In this document: positions 17,063 through 25,037 of the stretch, in pieces | Position numbering within the stretch: position 1 is the first letter of the stretch | How the letters are laid out: every line of letters begins with the position of its first letter | NCBI GenBank assembly: GCA_036558905.1 | Contig: DATBER010000123.1 | Span: forward strand, 1-33,946 | Length of the DNA: 33,946 bases | From: DASXRA01 sp036558905 | GTDB lineage: Bacteria > Actinomycetota > Actinomycetes > Mycobacteriales > Jatrophihabitantaceae | Direction of reading: 5' to 3' | Position numbers and translations under genes: made by a program | Notes under the pieces: generated by a model | What the model saw: only the letters and a program-made list of their open reading frames with translations | Told to the model about the DNA's origin: nothing | Databases searched by the model: none

Positions 17063-18580
17063 GTGGCTCGCGGTGACGGCAAGCTAACCCACGACCTCCA
17101 TCCCGACGACAAGCGACCGCAGGATGCCTGCGGAGTCTTCGGCGCGTGGGCGTCTGGCGAAGAAGTGGCGAAATTGGCCTACTTCGCCCTGTACGCCCTG
17201 CAGCACCGGGGCCAGGAGGCGGCCGGCATCGCGGTGAGCGACGGCGCGTCGATGGTCGTCTACAAGGACCTCGGCCTGGTGTCGCAGGTCTTCGACGAGG
17301 CGACGCTGAACACCCTGCAGGGGCACATCGCGGTCGGCCACACCCGCTACTCCACCACCGGGTCCACCACCTGGGAGAACGCGCAGCCCTCGTTCCGTAC
17401 CACGCGCGCCGGCACCGGGCTGGCCCTCGGGCACAACGGCAACCTGGTCAACACCGCCGACCTGGCCACCGAGGCGAAACGGCTCGAGGTCGCCGGCGGG
17501 CTGGGCTCGACGTCCGACTCGGATCTCATCACAGCCCTGCTGGCCGCCCGGCCGGACGTCTCGGTCGAGCAGGCCGCGCTAGAGGTGCTGCCCACTCTCA
17601 AGGGCGCGTTCAGCCTGGTGTTCATGGACGAGCACACCCTCTACGCCGCCCGCGACCCCCAGGGCGTTCATCCGCTCGTGCTGGGCCGGCTGGCCCGGGG
17701 CTGGGTGGTCACGTCCGAGACGGCGGCGCTGGACATCGTCGGCGCGAGCTTCGTCCGCGACATCGAGCCCGGCGAGCTGATCGCGGTCGACGACGACGGC
17801 CTGCGCTCGAGCCGGTTCGCTAACCCCGACCCCAAGGGGTGCTTGTTCGAGTACGTGTACCTGGCCCGTCCCGACACGACGCTGGCCGGGCGCAGCGTGC
17901 ACGCCGCGCGGGTCGAGGCCGGCCGTCGACTGGCCCGCGAGCACCCCGCCGACGCCGATCTGGTCATGCCGGTTCCCGAGTCGGGCACGCCGGCCGCGAT
18001 CGGGTACGCCGAGGCTTCGGGCATCCCGTACGGCGTGGGCCTGGTGAAGAACGCCTACGTGGGACGGACGTTCATCCAGCCGTCGCAGACGATCCGGCAG
18101 CTGGGCATCCGGCTCAAGCTCAACCCGTTGCGCGACATCATCCGGGGCAAGCGGCTGGTCGTCGTCGACGACACGATCGTGCGCGGCAATACCCAGCGGG
18201 CCCTGGTGCGCATGCTGCGCGAGGCGGGAGCGCTCGAGGTGCACGTGCGGATCTCGGCGCCGCCGGTGACCTGGCCCTGCTTCTACGGCATCGACTTCGC
18301 CTCCCGGGCCGAACTGATCGCGAACGGGCTGGACGTCGAAGGCGTCCGGGCCTCGATCGGCGCCGACTCGCTGGGCTTCGTCTCGCTGGAGAGCCTGATC
18401 GCGGCCAGCGAGCAGCCGAAGTCGCGGCTGTGCCGGGCCTGCTTCGACGGCGAGTACCCGATTCCGCTGCCCGAGATCGTCGGCAAGCACGTACTCGAGG
18501 GCATCGAGAAGACGGTGGTCGGCCGCGAGCCCGAGCAGGCGGCCGGCTACGCCGCCGAGGACGCGCTCACCCGTCCCTGA
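17063..18580 (+). CDS. purF: Amidophosphoribosyltransferase
   Basis: 505 residues. PurF makes phosphoribosylamine from PRPP and glutamine, the committed step of purine synthesis. A 22-residue propeptide precedes C23 (QDACGVFG), the N-terminal nucleophile of the glutaminase domain. The PRPP loop RLVVVDDTIVRGNTQ lies at about 366-378. Four further cysteines (C260, C406, C457, C460) match the [4Fe-4S] cluster ligands of the Bacillus-type enzyme, whose cluster loss causes oxygen inactivation. The GTG at 17063 is probably read from a leaderless message. It converges with the PI-PLC-like gene after only 8 bp. Confidence 0.97.
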   Translation: MARGDGKLTHDLHPDDKRPQDACGVFGAWASGEEVAKLAYFALYALQHRGQEAAGIAVSDGASMVVYKDLGLVSQVFDEATLNTLQGHIAVGHTRYSTTGSTTWENAQPSFRTTRAGTGLALGHNGNLVNTADLATEAKRLEVAGGLGSTSDSDLITALLAARPDVSVEQAALEVLPTLKGAFSLVFMDEHTLYAARDPQGVHPLVLGRLARGWVVTSETAALDIVGASFVRDIEPGELIAVDDDGLRSSRFANPDPKGCLFEYVYLARPDTTLAGRSVHAARVEAGRRLAREHPADADLVMPVPESGTPAAIGYAEASGIPYGVGLVKNAYVGRTFIQPSQTIRQLGIRLKLNPLRDIIRGKRLVVVDDTIVRGNTQRALVRMLREAGALEVHVRISAPPVTWPCFYGIDFASRAELIANGLDVEGVRASIGADSLGFVSLESLIAASEQPKSRLCRACFDGEYPIPLPEIVGKHVLEGIEKTVVGREPEQAAGYAAEDALTRP

Positions 18581-18588
18581 CGGTCCGC

Positions 18589-20790
18589 TCAGAGGGCACG
18601 AATTCGCTCGGCGTTCAGGGCGTCGACGGCGCCCAGCGAGTCGCCGATGGCGGCGTAGTCGACGGCGACGAAGTTCACGTCCGCATGTCGCTCGGCCTGG
18701 CATTTGTGCGCCCGGTCCAGTACGAACTGCTTCTCGTTCACCTCGCCGGCCCCGATCCGGCTGCCCCCCGACGTGGTGATGAAGTGGTTGAGCAGGAACA
18801 GCCGCTTGCCTGTACCTCCGCGCAACGGCGCGCAGGTCAGCTCCGACGGCGACGACGCGGCGTAGGGCGTCTCCATGCCGTACTCGTAGAAGTTGCGATA
18901 CCACAGCGCCGGCCCGGACCCCACCTCGGCGAACACGACCAGGCGGCGGTCGCTGCTCACCATGTCCCCGAGCGTCGGCCACGGGGTCGACGGGTCGGGC
19001 GAGGGCGTGTAGATCAGCCGGTCCACCCCGGCCTGGGCGAACGCCGACGCCGTCTGCTCGCCGCTGATCTCGTCCTGGATGATCAGCGTGACGACCTCGG
19101 TCGGGTTGGCGTCCATCCACGCCCCGATCGCCTTCAACGTCGGCACCAGTGGGATCGCGCCGGCCCGGCACACGGCGTGGCACAGCCACAGCCCCGGCTT
19201 GGGCGGGTTGACGCGATTGATCAACGTCGGCAGCTGCTGCTTCAGGTCGGGCGGGAAGTCGAGGTCCTCGGCCACGTTGGCCAGGATCTGGTCAGGCTGC
19301 TCCCAGGCGTGCGTGTCGATGAGCAGAGCGCGAGCGCCTTCGTCGAGCTGACTGACGATGTCCGGATCCTGCAGCGGGCCGATGAACCGCGAGGCGGTGG
19401 TCGACATGGAGTTGTGGGTCGCCAGGTAGGCCGCCTGGTCGTAGCGCAGCTTGCACATGTCCACCGACCCCTGGCAGCGCTGGCGGTTGTGCCCGGCGGC
19501 GGCCGGGGCCACCGTGCCGCCGATCAGGGTGCCCGCCACGATGACGCCGACTCCGACGAGGATCGCCACGCGGTGCTTGCGGGTCAGCCGCCAGCCGGAC
19601 GCGAAGCGGCGCCACAGCCAGCCGCCGCCGATCAGCAACAGGCCGATGCCGAGCGGGATCGCCGCGCCGATCACGCCGGACCAGAACACCAGGAAGGCGC
19701 CGCGATCCTGCAGGTCGCCGACCAGCGAGCGCAGCGACGGCGGCCAGCCCGGCGGCGTCCGGCGAACCACCGAATCAACCCGCCAGCGCACCGCCAGCAT
19801 GAGCAGGAACACCACGACGCCCGAGACGGCGAGCACCGCACCCGTGACGACCATCCGCCGATGCGTGTCGGCCGGCCCGCTCAGCCAGAGGAACGCGAAG
19901 GCGGCCAGACCGAGCAGGATGGCGACGATCTGGATCGGCCCGAGCGCCAGCTGGGTGAACGACCGGGCGGTCTTGACCGCACCGAGACGGACGCCGGCCT
20001 GCTCGAGATCCGGGATGATCTCCCAGGTGCCGTCGCCGACCAGTGTGTTCAGGTCCACGGTGGCGCCGGTGGCCTCGTCGCGCAGCACGTACGGCCCGAC
20101 GGCGGCCAGCGCCGACGCGATGTCGCCGGTGTCCAGGGCGCCCATGACGGTGGGCGCCACGTCGGCCTGGGACTTGGCCGGCACGACCTTGAGCAGCGCC
20201 TGCTGAACGGTGTTCCGTTCCTTGGCGTCCAGCTGGATGGTGGGTAGATCGGCCGGCCGGCGCCCAGCGGCCAGGTTCTTGAGCGCAGTATCGAGCTCCT
20301 TGCGGAACGCCGGGAAATCCGGGCTGTCCCGCTCCTGCAGCGACGAGACGAGGTCGCTCAGGTAGGTCTCGGCCAGCACCTCGATGTTGTTGAGCACCGG
20401 ATGCAGGTCGACAGTGAGGCTGAGCGTCTTGTCCTCGCCGCGCAGGTAGCGCAGGGCATGCCCGATCTGCTCGTTCACCAGATGCCGCAACGTCGTCGGC
20501 GGCAGCACGATCTTCAGGTTGGACAGCACCGCCGCATCGGGCACCGGCAGCCGGGCCAGCAGGTCGTTGGTGACTTTCGCCGCGGCGGGGTCGACCAGCA
20601 CCTGGTCGTAGAGCCGGTCGTAGGCCCGTTCGTCGTCGAGCACGACCTGGTAGTACTTGCGGTTGAGCAGCGTCGTGCGAGCTGTGCCGGCCACCGCCAA
20701 GGTCACGACGCACAGCCCGGCCAGGACGGCCGCGATGATCCGCAGCGCCAGCAATGCGCGCGGGTCGATGCGCTGTGTCCAAGCGGTCAC
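18589..20790 (-). CDS. Multi-pass membrane protein with extracellular PI-PLC-like phosphodiesterase domain
   Basis: 733 residues. Helix 1 (about 14-36) is followed by a roughly 245-residue extracytoplasmic domain (YYQVVLDDERAYDRLYDQVL...). Four more helices lie at about 285-430 (GPIQIVAILLGLAAFAFLWL; MVVTGAVLAVSGVVVFLLMLAV; FWSGVIGAAIPLGIGLLLIG; VGVGVIVAGTLIGG). The C-terminal about 300 residues form a PLC-X-type TIM barrel: ATHNSMS with H459, ARALLIDTHAW, and H538 in LCHAVC, the expected two-histidine acid/base pair. Cysteines around it (RCQ, MCK, LCHAVC, LTC, KCQ) suit an exported domain. A soluble secreted PI-PLC is usual; fusion to a large membrane module is less so. Substrate unknown (phosphoinositide or other phosphodiester lipid). 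GTG at 20790, 41 bp from the divergent purM start. Confidence 0.85.
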   Translation of the reverse strand: MTAWTQRIDPRALLALRIIAAVLAGLCVVTLAVAGTARTTLLNRKYYQVVLDDERAYDRLYDQVLVDPAAAKVTNDLLARLPVPDAAVLSNLKIVLPPTTLRHLVNEQIGHALRYLRGEDKTLSLTVDLHPVLNNIEVLAETYLSDLVSSLQERDSPDFPAFRKELDTALKNLAAGRRPADLPTIQLDAKERNTVQQALLKVVPAKSQADVAPTVMGALDTGDIASALAAVGPYVLRDEATGATVDLNTLVGDGTWEIIPDLEQAGVRLGAVKTARSFTQLALGPIQIVAILLGLAAFAFLWLSGPADTHRRMVVTGAVLAVSGVVVFLLMLAVRWRVDSVVRRTPPGWPPSLRSLVGDLQDRGAFLVFWSGVIGAAIPLGIGLLLIGGGWLWRRFASGWRLTRKHRVAILVGVGVIVAGTLIGGTVAPAAAGHNRQRCQGSVDMCKLRYDQAAYLATHNSMSTTASRFIGPLQDPDIVSQLDEGARALLIDTHAWEQPDQILANVAEDLDFPPDLKQQLPTLINRVNPPKPGLWLCHAVCRAGAIPLVPTLKAIGAWMDANPTEVVTLIIQDEISGEQTASAFAQAGVDRLIYTPSPDPSTPWPTLGDMVSSDRRLVVFAEVGSGPALWYRNFYEYGMETPYAASSPSELTCAPLRGGTGKRLFLLNHFITTSGGSRIGAGEVNEKQFVLDRAHKCQAERHADVNFVAVDYAAIGDSLGAVDALNAERIRAL

Positions 20791-20831
20791 CGAAACATCG
20801 TGCCTGCCGAACGGTCGGTACGGTACGAGGC

Positions 20832-21854
20832 GTGACCTCCTACCGTGCGGCCGGCGTCGACATCGAGGCCGGAGTTCGCGCCGTCGAGTTGATGAAGTCG
20901 CAGGTGAAACGGACCGACCGGCCGGAGGTGTTGGGCGGACTCGGCGGATTCGCCGGGCTGTTCCAGCTCGATCTGTCCCGGTATCCGCAGCCGGTGCTGG
21001 CCAGCTCGACCGACGGGGTCGGCACGAAGCTCGCGATCGCGCAGGCGGCCGACCGGCACGACACGGTGGGCATCGATCTGGTGGCGATGGTGGTCGACGA
21101 CCTGGTCGTGGTCGGCGCCGAGCCGTTGTTTCTGACCGACTACATCGCTACCGGCCGGGTGGTCCCGGAACGGATAGCCGCGATCGTCAGCGGCATCGCC
21201 GAGGGCTGCGTGCAGGCCGGCTGTGCTCTGCTCGGCGGCGAGACGGCCGAGCACCCGGGCATCATGCGGCCCGACGAGTACGACATCTCTGGGGCGGCGG
21301 TCGGTGTGGTCAACGCCGACGCGGTGCTGGGCCCCGAGCGGGTCCGTGCGGGCGACGTCCTGATCGCGATGGGCTCGTCCGGGCTGCACTCGAACGGGTA
21401 CTCGCTGGTGCGCCGCGTCTTCGCGGACACGCCACTGGACACCCCGTTCGGCGACGGCACCCTGGTCGACGAGCTGCTCGTGCCGACCCGCGTGTACGCC
21501 CGCGACTGCCTGGCGCTGATCGCCGAGTGCGAGGTGCACGCCTTCGCCCACGTCACGGGCGGCGGGCTGGCCGACAACCTGGTCCGGGTGCTGCCCGACT
21601 CCGTCGAGGCGGTAATCGACCGGGCGACCTGGACGCCGCAACCGATCTTCGAGCTGATCGCCCGGACCGGCGGCGTCGCCCCGGACGACATGGAGCAGAC
21701 GTTCAACCTCGGCGTCGGCATGGTGGCCGTCGTGGCCGCGGCCCACGAGTCGGCGGCCATCGACCTGCTGGCCCGACGGGGTGCGCCGGCCTGGCGACTG
21801 GGCGAGATCCGCCTGGGCTCGGGGCAGGTGACGCTGACCGGGGCATACGCGTGA
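20832..21854 (+). CDS. purM: Phosphoribosylformylglycinamidine cyclo-ligase (AIR synthetase)
   Basis: 340 residues. PurM closes the imidazole ring with ATP. YRAAGVDIEAG near the N-terminus, SSTDGVGTKLAIA, GIDLVAMVVDDLVVVGAEPLFLTDYIA, LLGGETAEHPG, SSGLHSNGYSLVR and HVTGGGLADNLVRVLP are family landmarks. The GTG at 20832 gives the standard N-terminus; it has no ribosome site and TACGGT (20819-20824) upstream is a possible -10 for a leaderless start. The divergent PI-PLC-like gene starts 41 bp away. Confidence 0.97.
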   Translation: MTSYRAAGVDIEAGVRAVELMKSQVKRTDRPEVLGGLGGFAGLFQLDLSRYPQPVLASSTDGVGTKLAIAQAADRHDTVGIDLVAMVVDDLVVVGAEPLFLTDYIATGRVVPERIAAIVSGIAEGCVQAGCALLGGETAEHPGIMRPDEYDISGAAVGVVNADAVLGPERVRAGDVLIAMGSSGLHSNGYSLVRRVFADTPLDTPFGDGTLVDELLVPTRVYARDCLALIAECEVHAFAHVTGGGLADNLVRVLPDSVEAVIDRATWTPQPIFELIARTGGVAPDDMEQTFNLGVGMVAVVAAAHESAAIDLLARRGAPAWRLGEIRLGSGQVTLTGAYA

Positions 21855-22152
21855 GGCGGATCGCCCTGCCGGTCGCTCCGGCCGTCCTGGTCGGTGCACC
21901 ACTCCCCTCGCCGGCCAGAACCGGGCCAGCGCCCCGCCGCTGCCGTCTCTCGGCGATCCGACACGGCCGACCTCCGCGCCGGAATTCAGCTATCGGCGTA
22001 AAGATCTTGGGCCGGCCGAGCTTCGATCCGTCCCAGAACCCGCCGAGCTTCTGCTGGTTACGGCGCTCGGCTGGCTCGGACTGCGCTGATCGCCGCAGTG
22101 GGCGCACTTCAACGCCGCACCACCACGGTGGCGTCCGGACTAGCTGGTCAGT
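21855..22152 (+). other. 298-bp stretch between purM and the DUF3073 gene; possible degenerate short reading frames
   Basis: No intact gene is convincing. A GTG overlapping the purM stop (21851-21854) opens a frame beginning like a signal peptide (VRRIALPVAPAVLVGAPLP) that soon turns Arg-rich. A different frame from about 21853 reads PTSAPEFSYRRKDLGPAE and ends LLLVTALGWLGLR with a stop at 22087-22089. One frameshift would join them into a small protein. This may be a decayed gene or chance coding in GC-rich DNA. Confidence 0.3.
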
Positions 22153-22332
22153 TCAACGGCGGGCGCGCGCCCAGCCGTCGTCCTGGTCCTCGTCCTCGTC
22201 TTCGCTCTCGAACGAGCGTTCCGGGGAAGTCGAAAGCTCGCGCTGCAACGCGTCGAGGTCGGTGGCGTGAGTGCTGTACTTGAGCTCTCGGGCCACTTTT
22301 TGCTGCTTAGCCTTAGCACGGCCGCGCCCCAT
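22153..22332 (-). CDS. DUF3073 protein
   Basis: 59 residues read on the minus strand from ATG at 22332: MGRGRAKAKQQKVARELKYS at the N-terminus, then THATDLDALQREL, an acidic run (ESEDEDEDQDD) and GWARARR at the end. This is the conserved actinobacterial DUF3073 protein of unknown function, a frequent neighbour of purM and bldC. The basic head and acidic tail suggest a nucleic-acid or protein-binding adaptor, but nothing is proven. It is convergent with purM and divergent from bldC. An overlapping longer frame on the same strand (22140-22352) has no family resemblance. Confidence 0.9.
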   Translation of the reverse strand: MGRGRAKAKQQKVARELKYSTHATDLDALQRELSTSPERSFESEDEDEDQDDGWARARR

Positions 22333-22464
22333 GGCTCGACCCCCTCGCTCACACGGTCGTCCGGGCAGCGGCTGCCTTGTCGGCTGGCGTAGCGGCGTGC
22401 GCCGGGAAAGTTGTCATCTCGTGCGCCCAGCGTACCTCGCCCGCTAAGCCGCGCGCACGCGGCA

Positions 22465-22483
22465 AACCCGCGTCGGGCGGGTT
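22465..22483. promoter_or_regulatory. GC-rich hairpin in the DUF3073-bldC intergenic region
   Basis: AACCCGC, loop GTCGG, GCGGGTT form a perfect 7-bp stem. It is nested within a wider dyad GGCAAACC (22461-22468) / GGTTTGCC (22485-22492). It could be an operator, an RNA structure in a long bldC leader, or a terminator; no T-run follows. Confidence 0.45.
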
Positions 22484-22557
22484 AGGTTTGCCACGATCGG
22501 GCGATCGGGTCCGAGGCGGGATGGGATCTACATCGTTGTGCAGCCGGGTCCGGATGT

Positions 22558-22691
22558 CGGCGTAACGCCGGTGTCACGCCCAGGTGAGGAGAGTAGACGG
22601 TTGGCACACAGTGGACACGTAAGAAAGTTTCCGTAGGAACTTTCTGGTCCGGTGTGCATACTGGACCGGTGACGCCGAACAGGACCGGCGT
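22558..22691. promoter_or_regulatory. bldC upstream region with two CGGCGT/ACGCCG dyads and a 10-bp hairpin
   Basis: Site A (22558-22570) is CGGCGT-A-ACGCCG, perfect. Site B (22672-22691) has ACGCCG and CGGCGT arms around 8 nt, the same hexamers in reversed order. Between them is a third dyad, AGAAAGTTTCC-GTA-GGAACTTTCT (22622-22645, one bulged T). CATACT at 22657-22662, 16 nt after GGAAC, could be the -10 of a promoter with an ECF-like -35. The 388-bp gap (22333-22720) holds no other gene; it is the control region for bldC and DUF3073. Confidence 0.45.
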
Positions 22692-22720
22692 GACATAGTG
22701 CCCAGAAGGGGGGCCATGCG

Positions 22721-22933
22721 ATGACGACTCCTCGTCACCGTCCGGAATCAGAGCCGCTGCTCACCCCGTCCGAGGTCGCGACGCTTTTCCGCGTCGACCC
22801 GAAGACGGTCACCCGGTGGGCTAAGGCGGGCAAGCTGACCTCGATTCGCACGCTCGGCGGCCACCGTCGTTACCGTGAGTCCGAGGTCCGCTCGCTGCTC
22901 GAAGGCAACACGAACACAACCGTGGACGCCTGA
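22721..22933 (+). CDS. bldC: Developmental regulator BldC (MerR-like DNA-binding protein)
   Basis: 70 residues, almost entirely a winged-helix MerR-type domain: LLTPSEVATLFRVDPKTVTRWAKAGKLTSIRTLGGHRRYRESEVRSLL. BldC lacks the coiled coil and effector domain of true MerR proteins and binds DNA as asymmetric head-to-tail oligomers. In Streptomyces it holds back entry into development. The start ATG at 22721 has AGAAGGGGGG about 7 nt upstream. The gene has a long structured upstream region and is followed by a strong terminator. Confidence 0.95.
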   Translation: MTTPRHRPESEPLLTPSEVATLFRVDPKTVTRWAKAGKLTSIRTLGGHRRYRESEVRSLLEGNTNTTVDA

Positions 22934-22958
22934 GGCAGCCGAAGACTCCGAGGCAAGG

Positions 22959-22995
22959 TCAGCGCCGTACCGGACCAGTTCCGGTACGGCGCTGA
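22959..22995. terminator. Bidirectional terminator: perfect 16-bp stem, 5-nt loop
   Basis: TCAGCGCCGTACCGGA (22959-22974), loop CCAGT, and its exact reverse complement (22980-22995). It lies between the convergent bldC and LysE-family genes. No long T-run follows on either side, as is usual for high-GC actinobacterial terminators. Confidence 0.85.
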
Positions 22996-23011
22996 TGTCT
23001 GTTCAGACGAC

Positions 23012-23623
23012 CTACGAGTCGTGGACGGTCCGGTAGCCGAGCGCTCCGGCGAAGCCGAGCATGCCCAGGCCGGCGATGACGTCGGCTATTCGCGTGCCGC
23101 GCTGGCCCACTGCCCGGCGTAGTGCGGCCACGGCCGAGGTCATGATCACCATCCAGGCCAGGCTGCCCATTCCCACACCGACCAGCAGCGAGCCGGTCGA
23201 GGCGTCGGTGCCGGCCGACGCAGCGGCGAAGATCGCTGCCCATGACGCGATCGTCAGCGGGTTCGACGCGGTCGCGCCGAGGGTCACCAGGAACGCTCGC
23301 CGGGCCGTCGCCACCTCGACCGCGAGCTCCTGCCCGGCGCGGATCCGCCAAGCCGACCACAATGTCCGGCCGGCCAGGGCGGCCAGCACCGCGGCCCCGA
23401 GCGCGCCGAACCCGAGGCGCAGGGCATCGGTCGACAGCAGCGGCGCCGCCCCGGCTGCCCCGGCCGCCGCGTAGAGCGTGTCGACGCACGCGACGCCGGC
23501 GCCGATGGCCAGTCCGATCCGCAGCCCGTTGCGCAATGTCGTCCTGATCGCGAACAGCGAGATCGGGCCAAGTTGCAGGGCGACCAGAAAGCCCAGGCCG
23601 AAGCCGACTCCGATCGCGTGCAC
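23012..23623 (-). CDS. LysE family amino-acid exporter
   Basis: 203 residues, about six membrane helices. GFLVALQLGPISLFAIRTTLRNG at the N-terminus matches the LysE/RhtB signature (GxxxGP), and LVTLGATASNPLTIASWAAIFA carries the conserved NP motif in the middle. Such proteins export basic or other amino acids; the substrate cannot be given. GTG at 23623 places the first helix at the very N-terminus; a longer form from 23653 adds ten residues. A remnant gene on the other strand begins just beyond. Confidence 0.87.
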   Translation of the reverse strand: MHAIGVGFGLGFLVALQLGPISLFAIRTTLRNGLRIGLAIGAGVACVDTLYAAAGAAGAAPLLSTDALRLGFGALGAAVLAALAGRTLWSAWRIRAGQELAVEVATARRAFLVTLGATASNPLTIASWAAIFAAASAGTDASTGSLLVGVGMGSLAWMVIMTSAVAALRRAVGQRGTRIADVIAGLGMLGFAGALGYRTVHDS

Positions 23624-23640
23624 GTCCTGAGTATCGACGG

Positions 23641-24021
23641 CTGGTCGACCCAATTAACGGTCAGCCACTCGATCGCAATCCACTCTTCGACCAGACCGGC
23701 GCGAACTGCGACGTGGCCCAGCGCGGCCCGGTCTTCTACATCGCCCGGATCGCCGGACCGCTGGTGTTCACCGGCACCCGGCACTGCACGATCCCGCATC
23801 AGAAGTCGCTGTTCCTCTACATCGGCGCGGTGGTCGACGAGTACCCCTGCGCACGGCCGCTGGGCGATCCGTGCATCACCGGCAGGTATCAGCCGGCGGT
23901 CGTCGACGGGTTCTTCATGATGGTCAAGCCGCTGCCACGTGGCGAGCACACGATCGTCGTGCACGGCACCGCGACCAGCGGCGACGACAAGACGCTCACC
24001 TACTACCTGACGACGCGGTGA
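23641..24021 (+). pseudogene. N-terminally truncated remnant of a secreted protein
   Basis: The plus frame from 23641 reads INGQPLDRNPLFDQTGANCD, then VAQRGPVFYIARIAGPLVFTG and TRHCTIPHQKSLFLYIGAVV, and ends in RGEHTIVVHG and TYYLTTR. The order NPxxDxTGxxC / GxxGPVF / CTxPxxKxLFxxI / GxHTIxxxG is that of a family of secreted actinobacterial proteins known to me only as hypothetical. Recognisable homology begins upstream of the first usable start (GTG 23713) and no signal peptide precedes it. The middle segment also looks shortened. The gene has therefore lost its 5' end, probably through a rearrangement at the LysE border. Confidence 0.55.
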
Positions 24022-24023
24022 GG

Positions 24024-25037
24024 TCAGGCCTCGCCGGCGATGTCGAGGTGGGGCGCGCTCGCGGCGATGATGCTCGTCGCGAGCGGCGTCCGCTGGTAGA
24101 GCACCCGGCGGCCGTTCCGCCAGGAGGTGACCAGCCCGTTGCGGCGCAGCACGGCCAGGTGGGCGCTGACCGCCGGCGGGCTCTGCCCGAGCTCGCCGGC
24201 CAGGTCGGTGGTCGACCGGGGCAGGTCGACGCTGACCAGGATGGCCGCCCGGCTGCGTCCGAGCAGGGCACCGAGCGCGTCGTCCTCGGCGGCCGGCGGC
24301 AGCTCGTTGGGCCACAGGGTCCCGATGCCGCGGGGCCCGTAGGTCAGGCTCGGGTGCCGCTCGCCGAAGCTGCCCTGGTCGATGACGATGTGCGGCCAGG
24401 CGAAGACGCAGGGCACGAGCAACAGGCCGGCGCCGCGCAGGTCGTGATCGATCGAGTGTCGGGGGTTGTCGATGCGGATGGCGTGCTCCTGCAGCTCCAG
24501 GTCCGGATGCAGGTCGGCCAGCAGGCCGGCGATACCGCCGGTGGCCAGTCGGGCCGCCCGGTAGGCGACGTCGGCGTCGAGCACGGCCCGGATCTGGCGC
24601 CAGTGCGGCTCGATGGCCACGGTCCAGTACCCGCCCAGGGCGTCGGCCAGCCGGCGGGCCCCGGCCGGGCCGTCGGCCAGGACCTGCCGCGCCGGACCGG
24701 GCAGTTGCTCGCCGCCCCACACCACGTCGAGGTCCTCGCGCAGCTGGTCGGTCGGGCAGTCGGCGACCAGACGCAGCTGCTGATCGATGGATGTGGTCGC
24801 GTCGGCCGCCCCGCTGAGCAGGAAGCTGGCCACGCTGCCCCGGGCCGGCACCACCGCCCGCAGCAGGGTCAGGTCGACCCGCCGCAGGGCGTCGCGGGTC
24901 ATCGCGAACCAGGACCGGTGCATCGGGCGGATCTGCCCGGTGCTGAGCATGTACAAGCTCTCGGCGACCTCGGCCAGGGGCGAGTACGCGAAGCGCATCT
25001 GCTCGAGGTCAGCAGCGCTCATCCGCAGCCGGATCAT
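24024..25037 (-). CDS. ArsR-type winged-helix regulator with N-terminal DUF5937-like domain
   Basis: 337 residues. The N-terminal about 230 residues (LRMSAADLEQMRFAYSPLAEVAESLYML...) resemble the DUF5937 region found in actinobacterial regulators. The C-terminal about 85 residues form the ArsR winged helix: GRSRAAILVSVDLPRSTTDLAGELGQSPPAVSAHLAVLRRNGLV. No ArsR metal-binding Cys motif is visible, so the signal is probably not a metal. ATG at 25037 overlaps the stop of the preceding NTF2-like gene (ATGA), so the two form an operon. Confidence 0.85.
   Translation of the reverse strand: MIRLRMSAADLEQMRFAYSPLAEVAESLYMLSTGQIRPMHRSWFAMTRDALRRVDLTLLRAVVPARGSVASFLLSGAADATTSIDQQLRLVADCPTDQLREDLDVVWGGEQLPGPARQVLADGPAGARRLADALGGYWTVAIEPHWRQIRAVLDADVAYRAARLATGGIAGLLADLHPDLELQEHAIRIDNPRHSIDHDLRGAGLLLVPCVFAWPHIVIDQGSFGERHPSLTYGPRGIGTLWPNELPPAAEDDALGALLGRSRAAILVSVDLPRSTTDLAGELGQSPPAVSAHLAVLRRNGLVTSWRNGRRVLYQRTPLATSIIAASAPHLDIAGEA

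Noticed and set aside
22140..22352. 70-codon minus frame as the gene between purM and bldC
   Set aside because: The overlapping 59-codon frame (22153-22332) is an unmistakable DUF3073 protein; the longer frame is its shadow.
23713..24021. Intact 102-residue gene starting at GTG 23713
   Set aside because: Family-like sequence continues in frame upstream of this start and there is no signal peptide, so the locus is better read as truncated.
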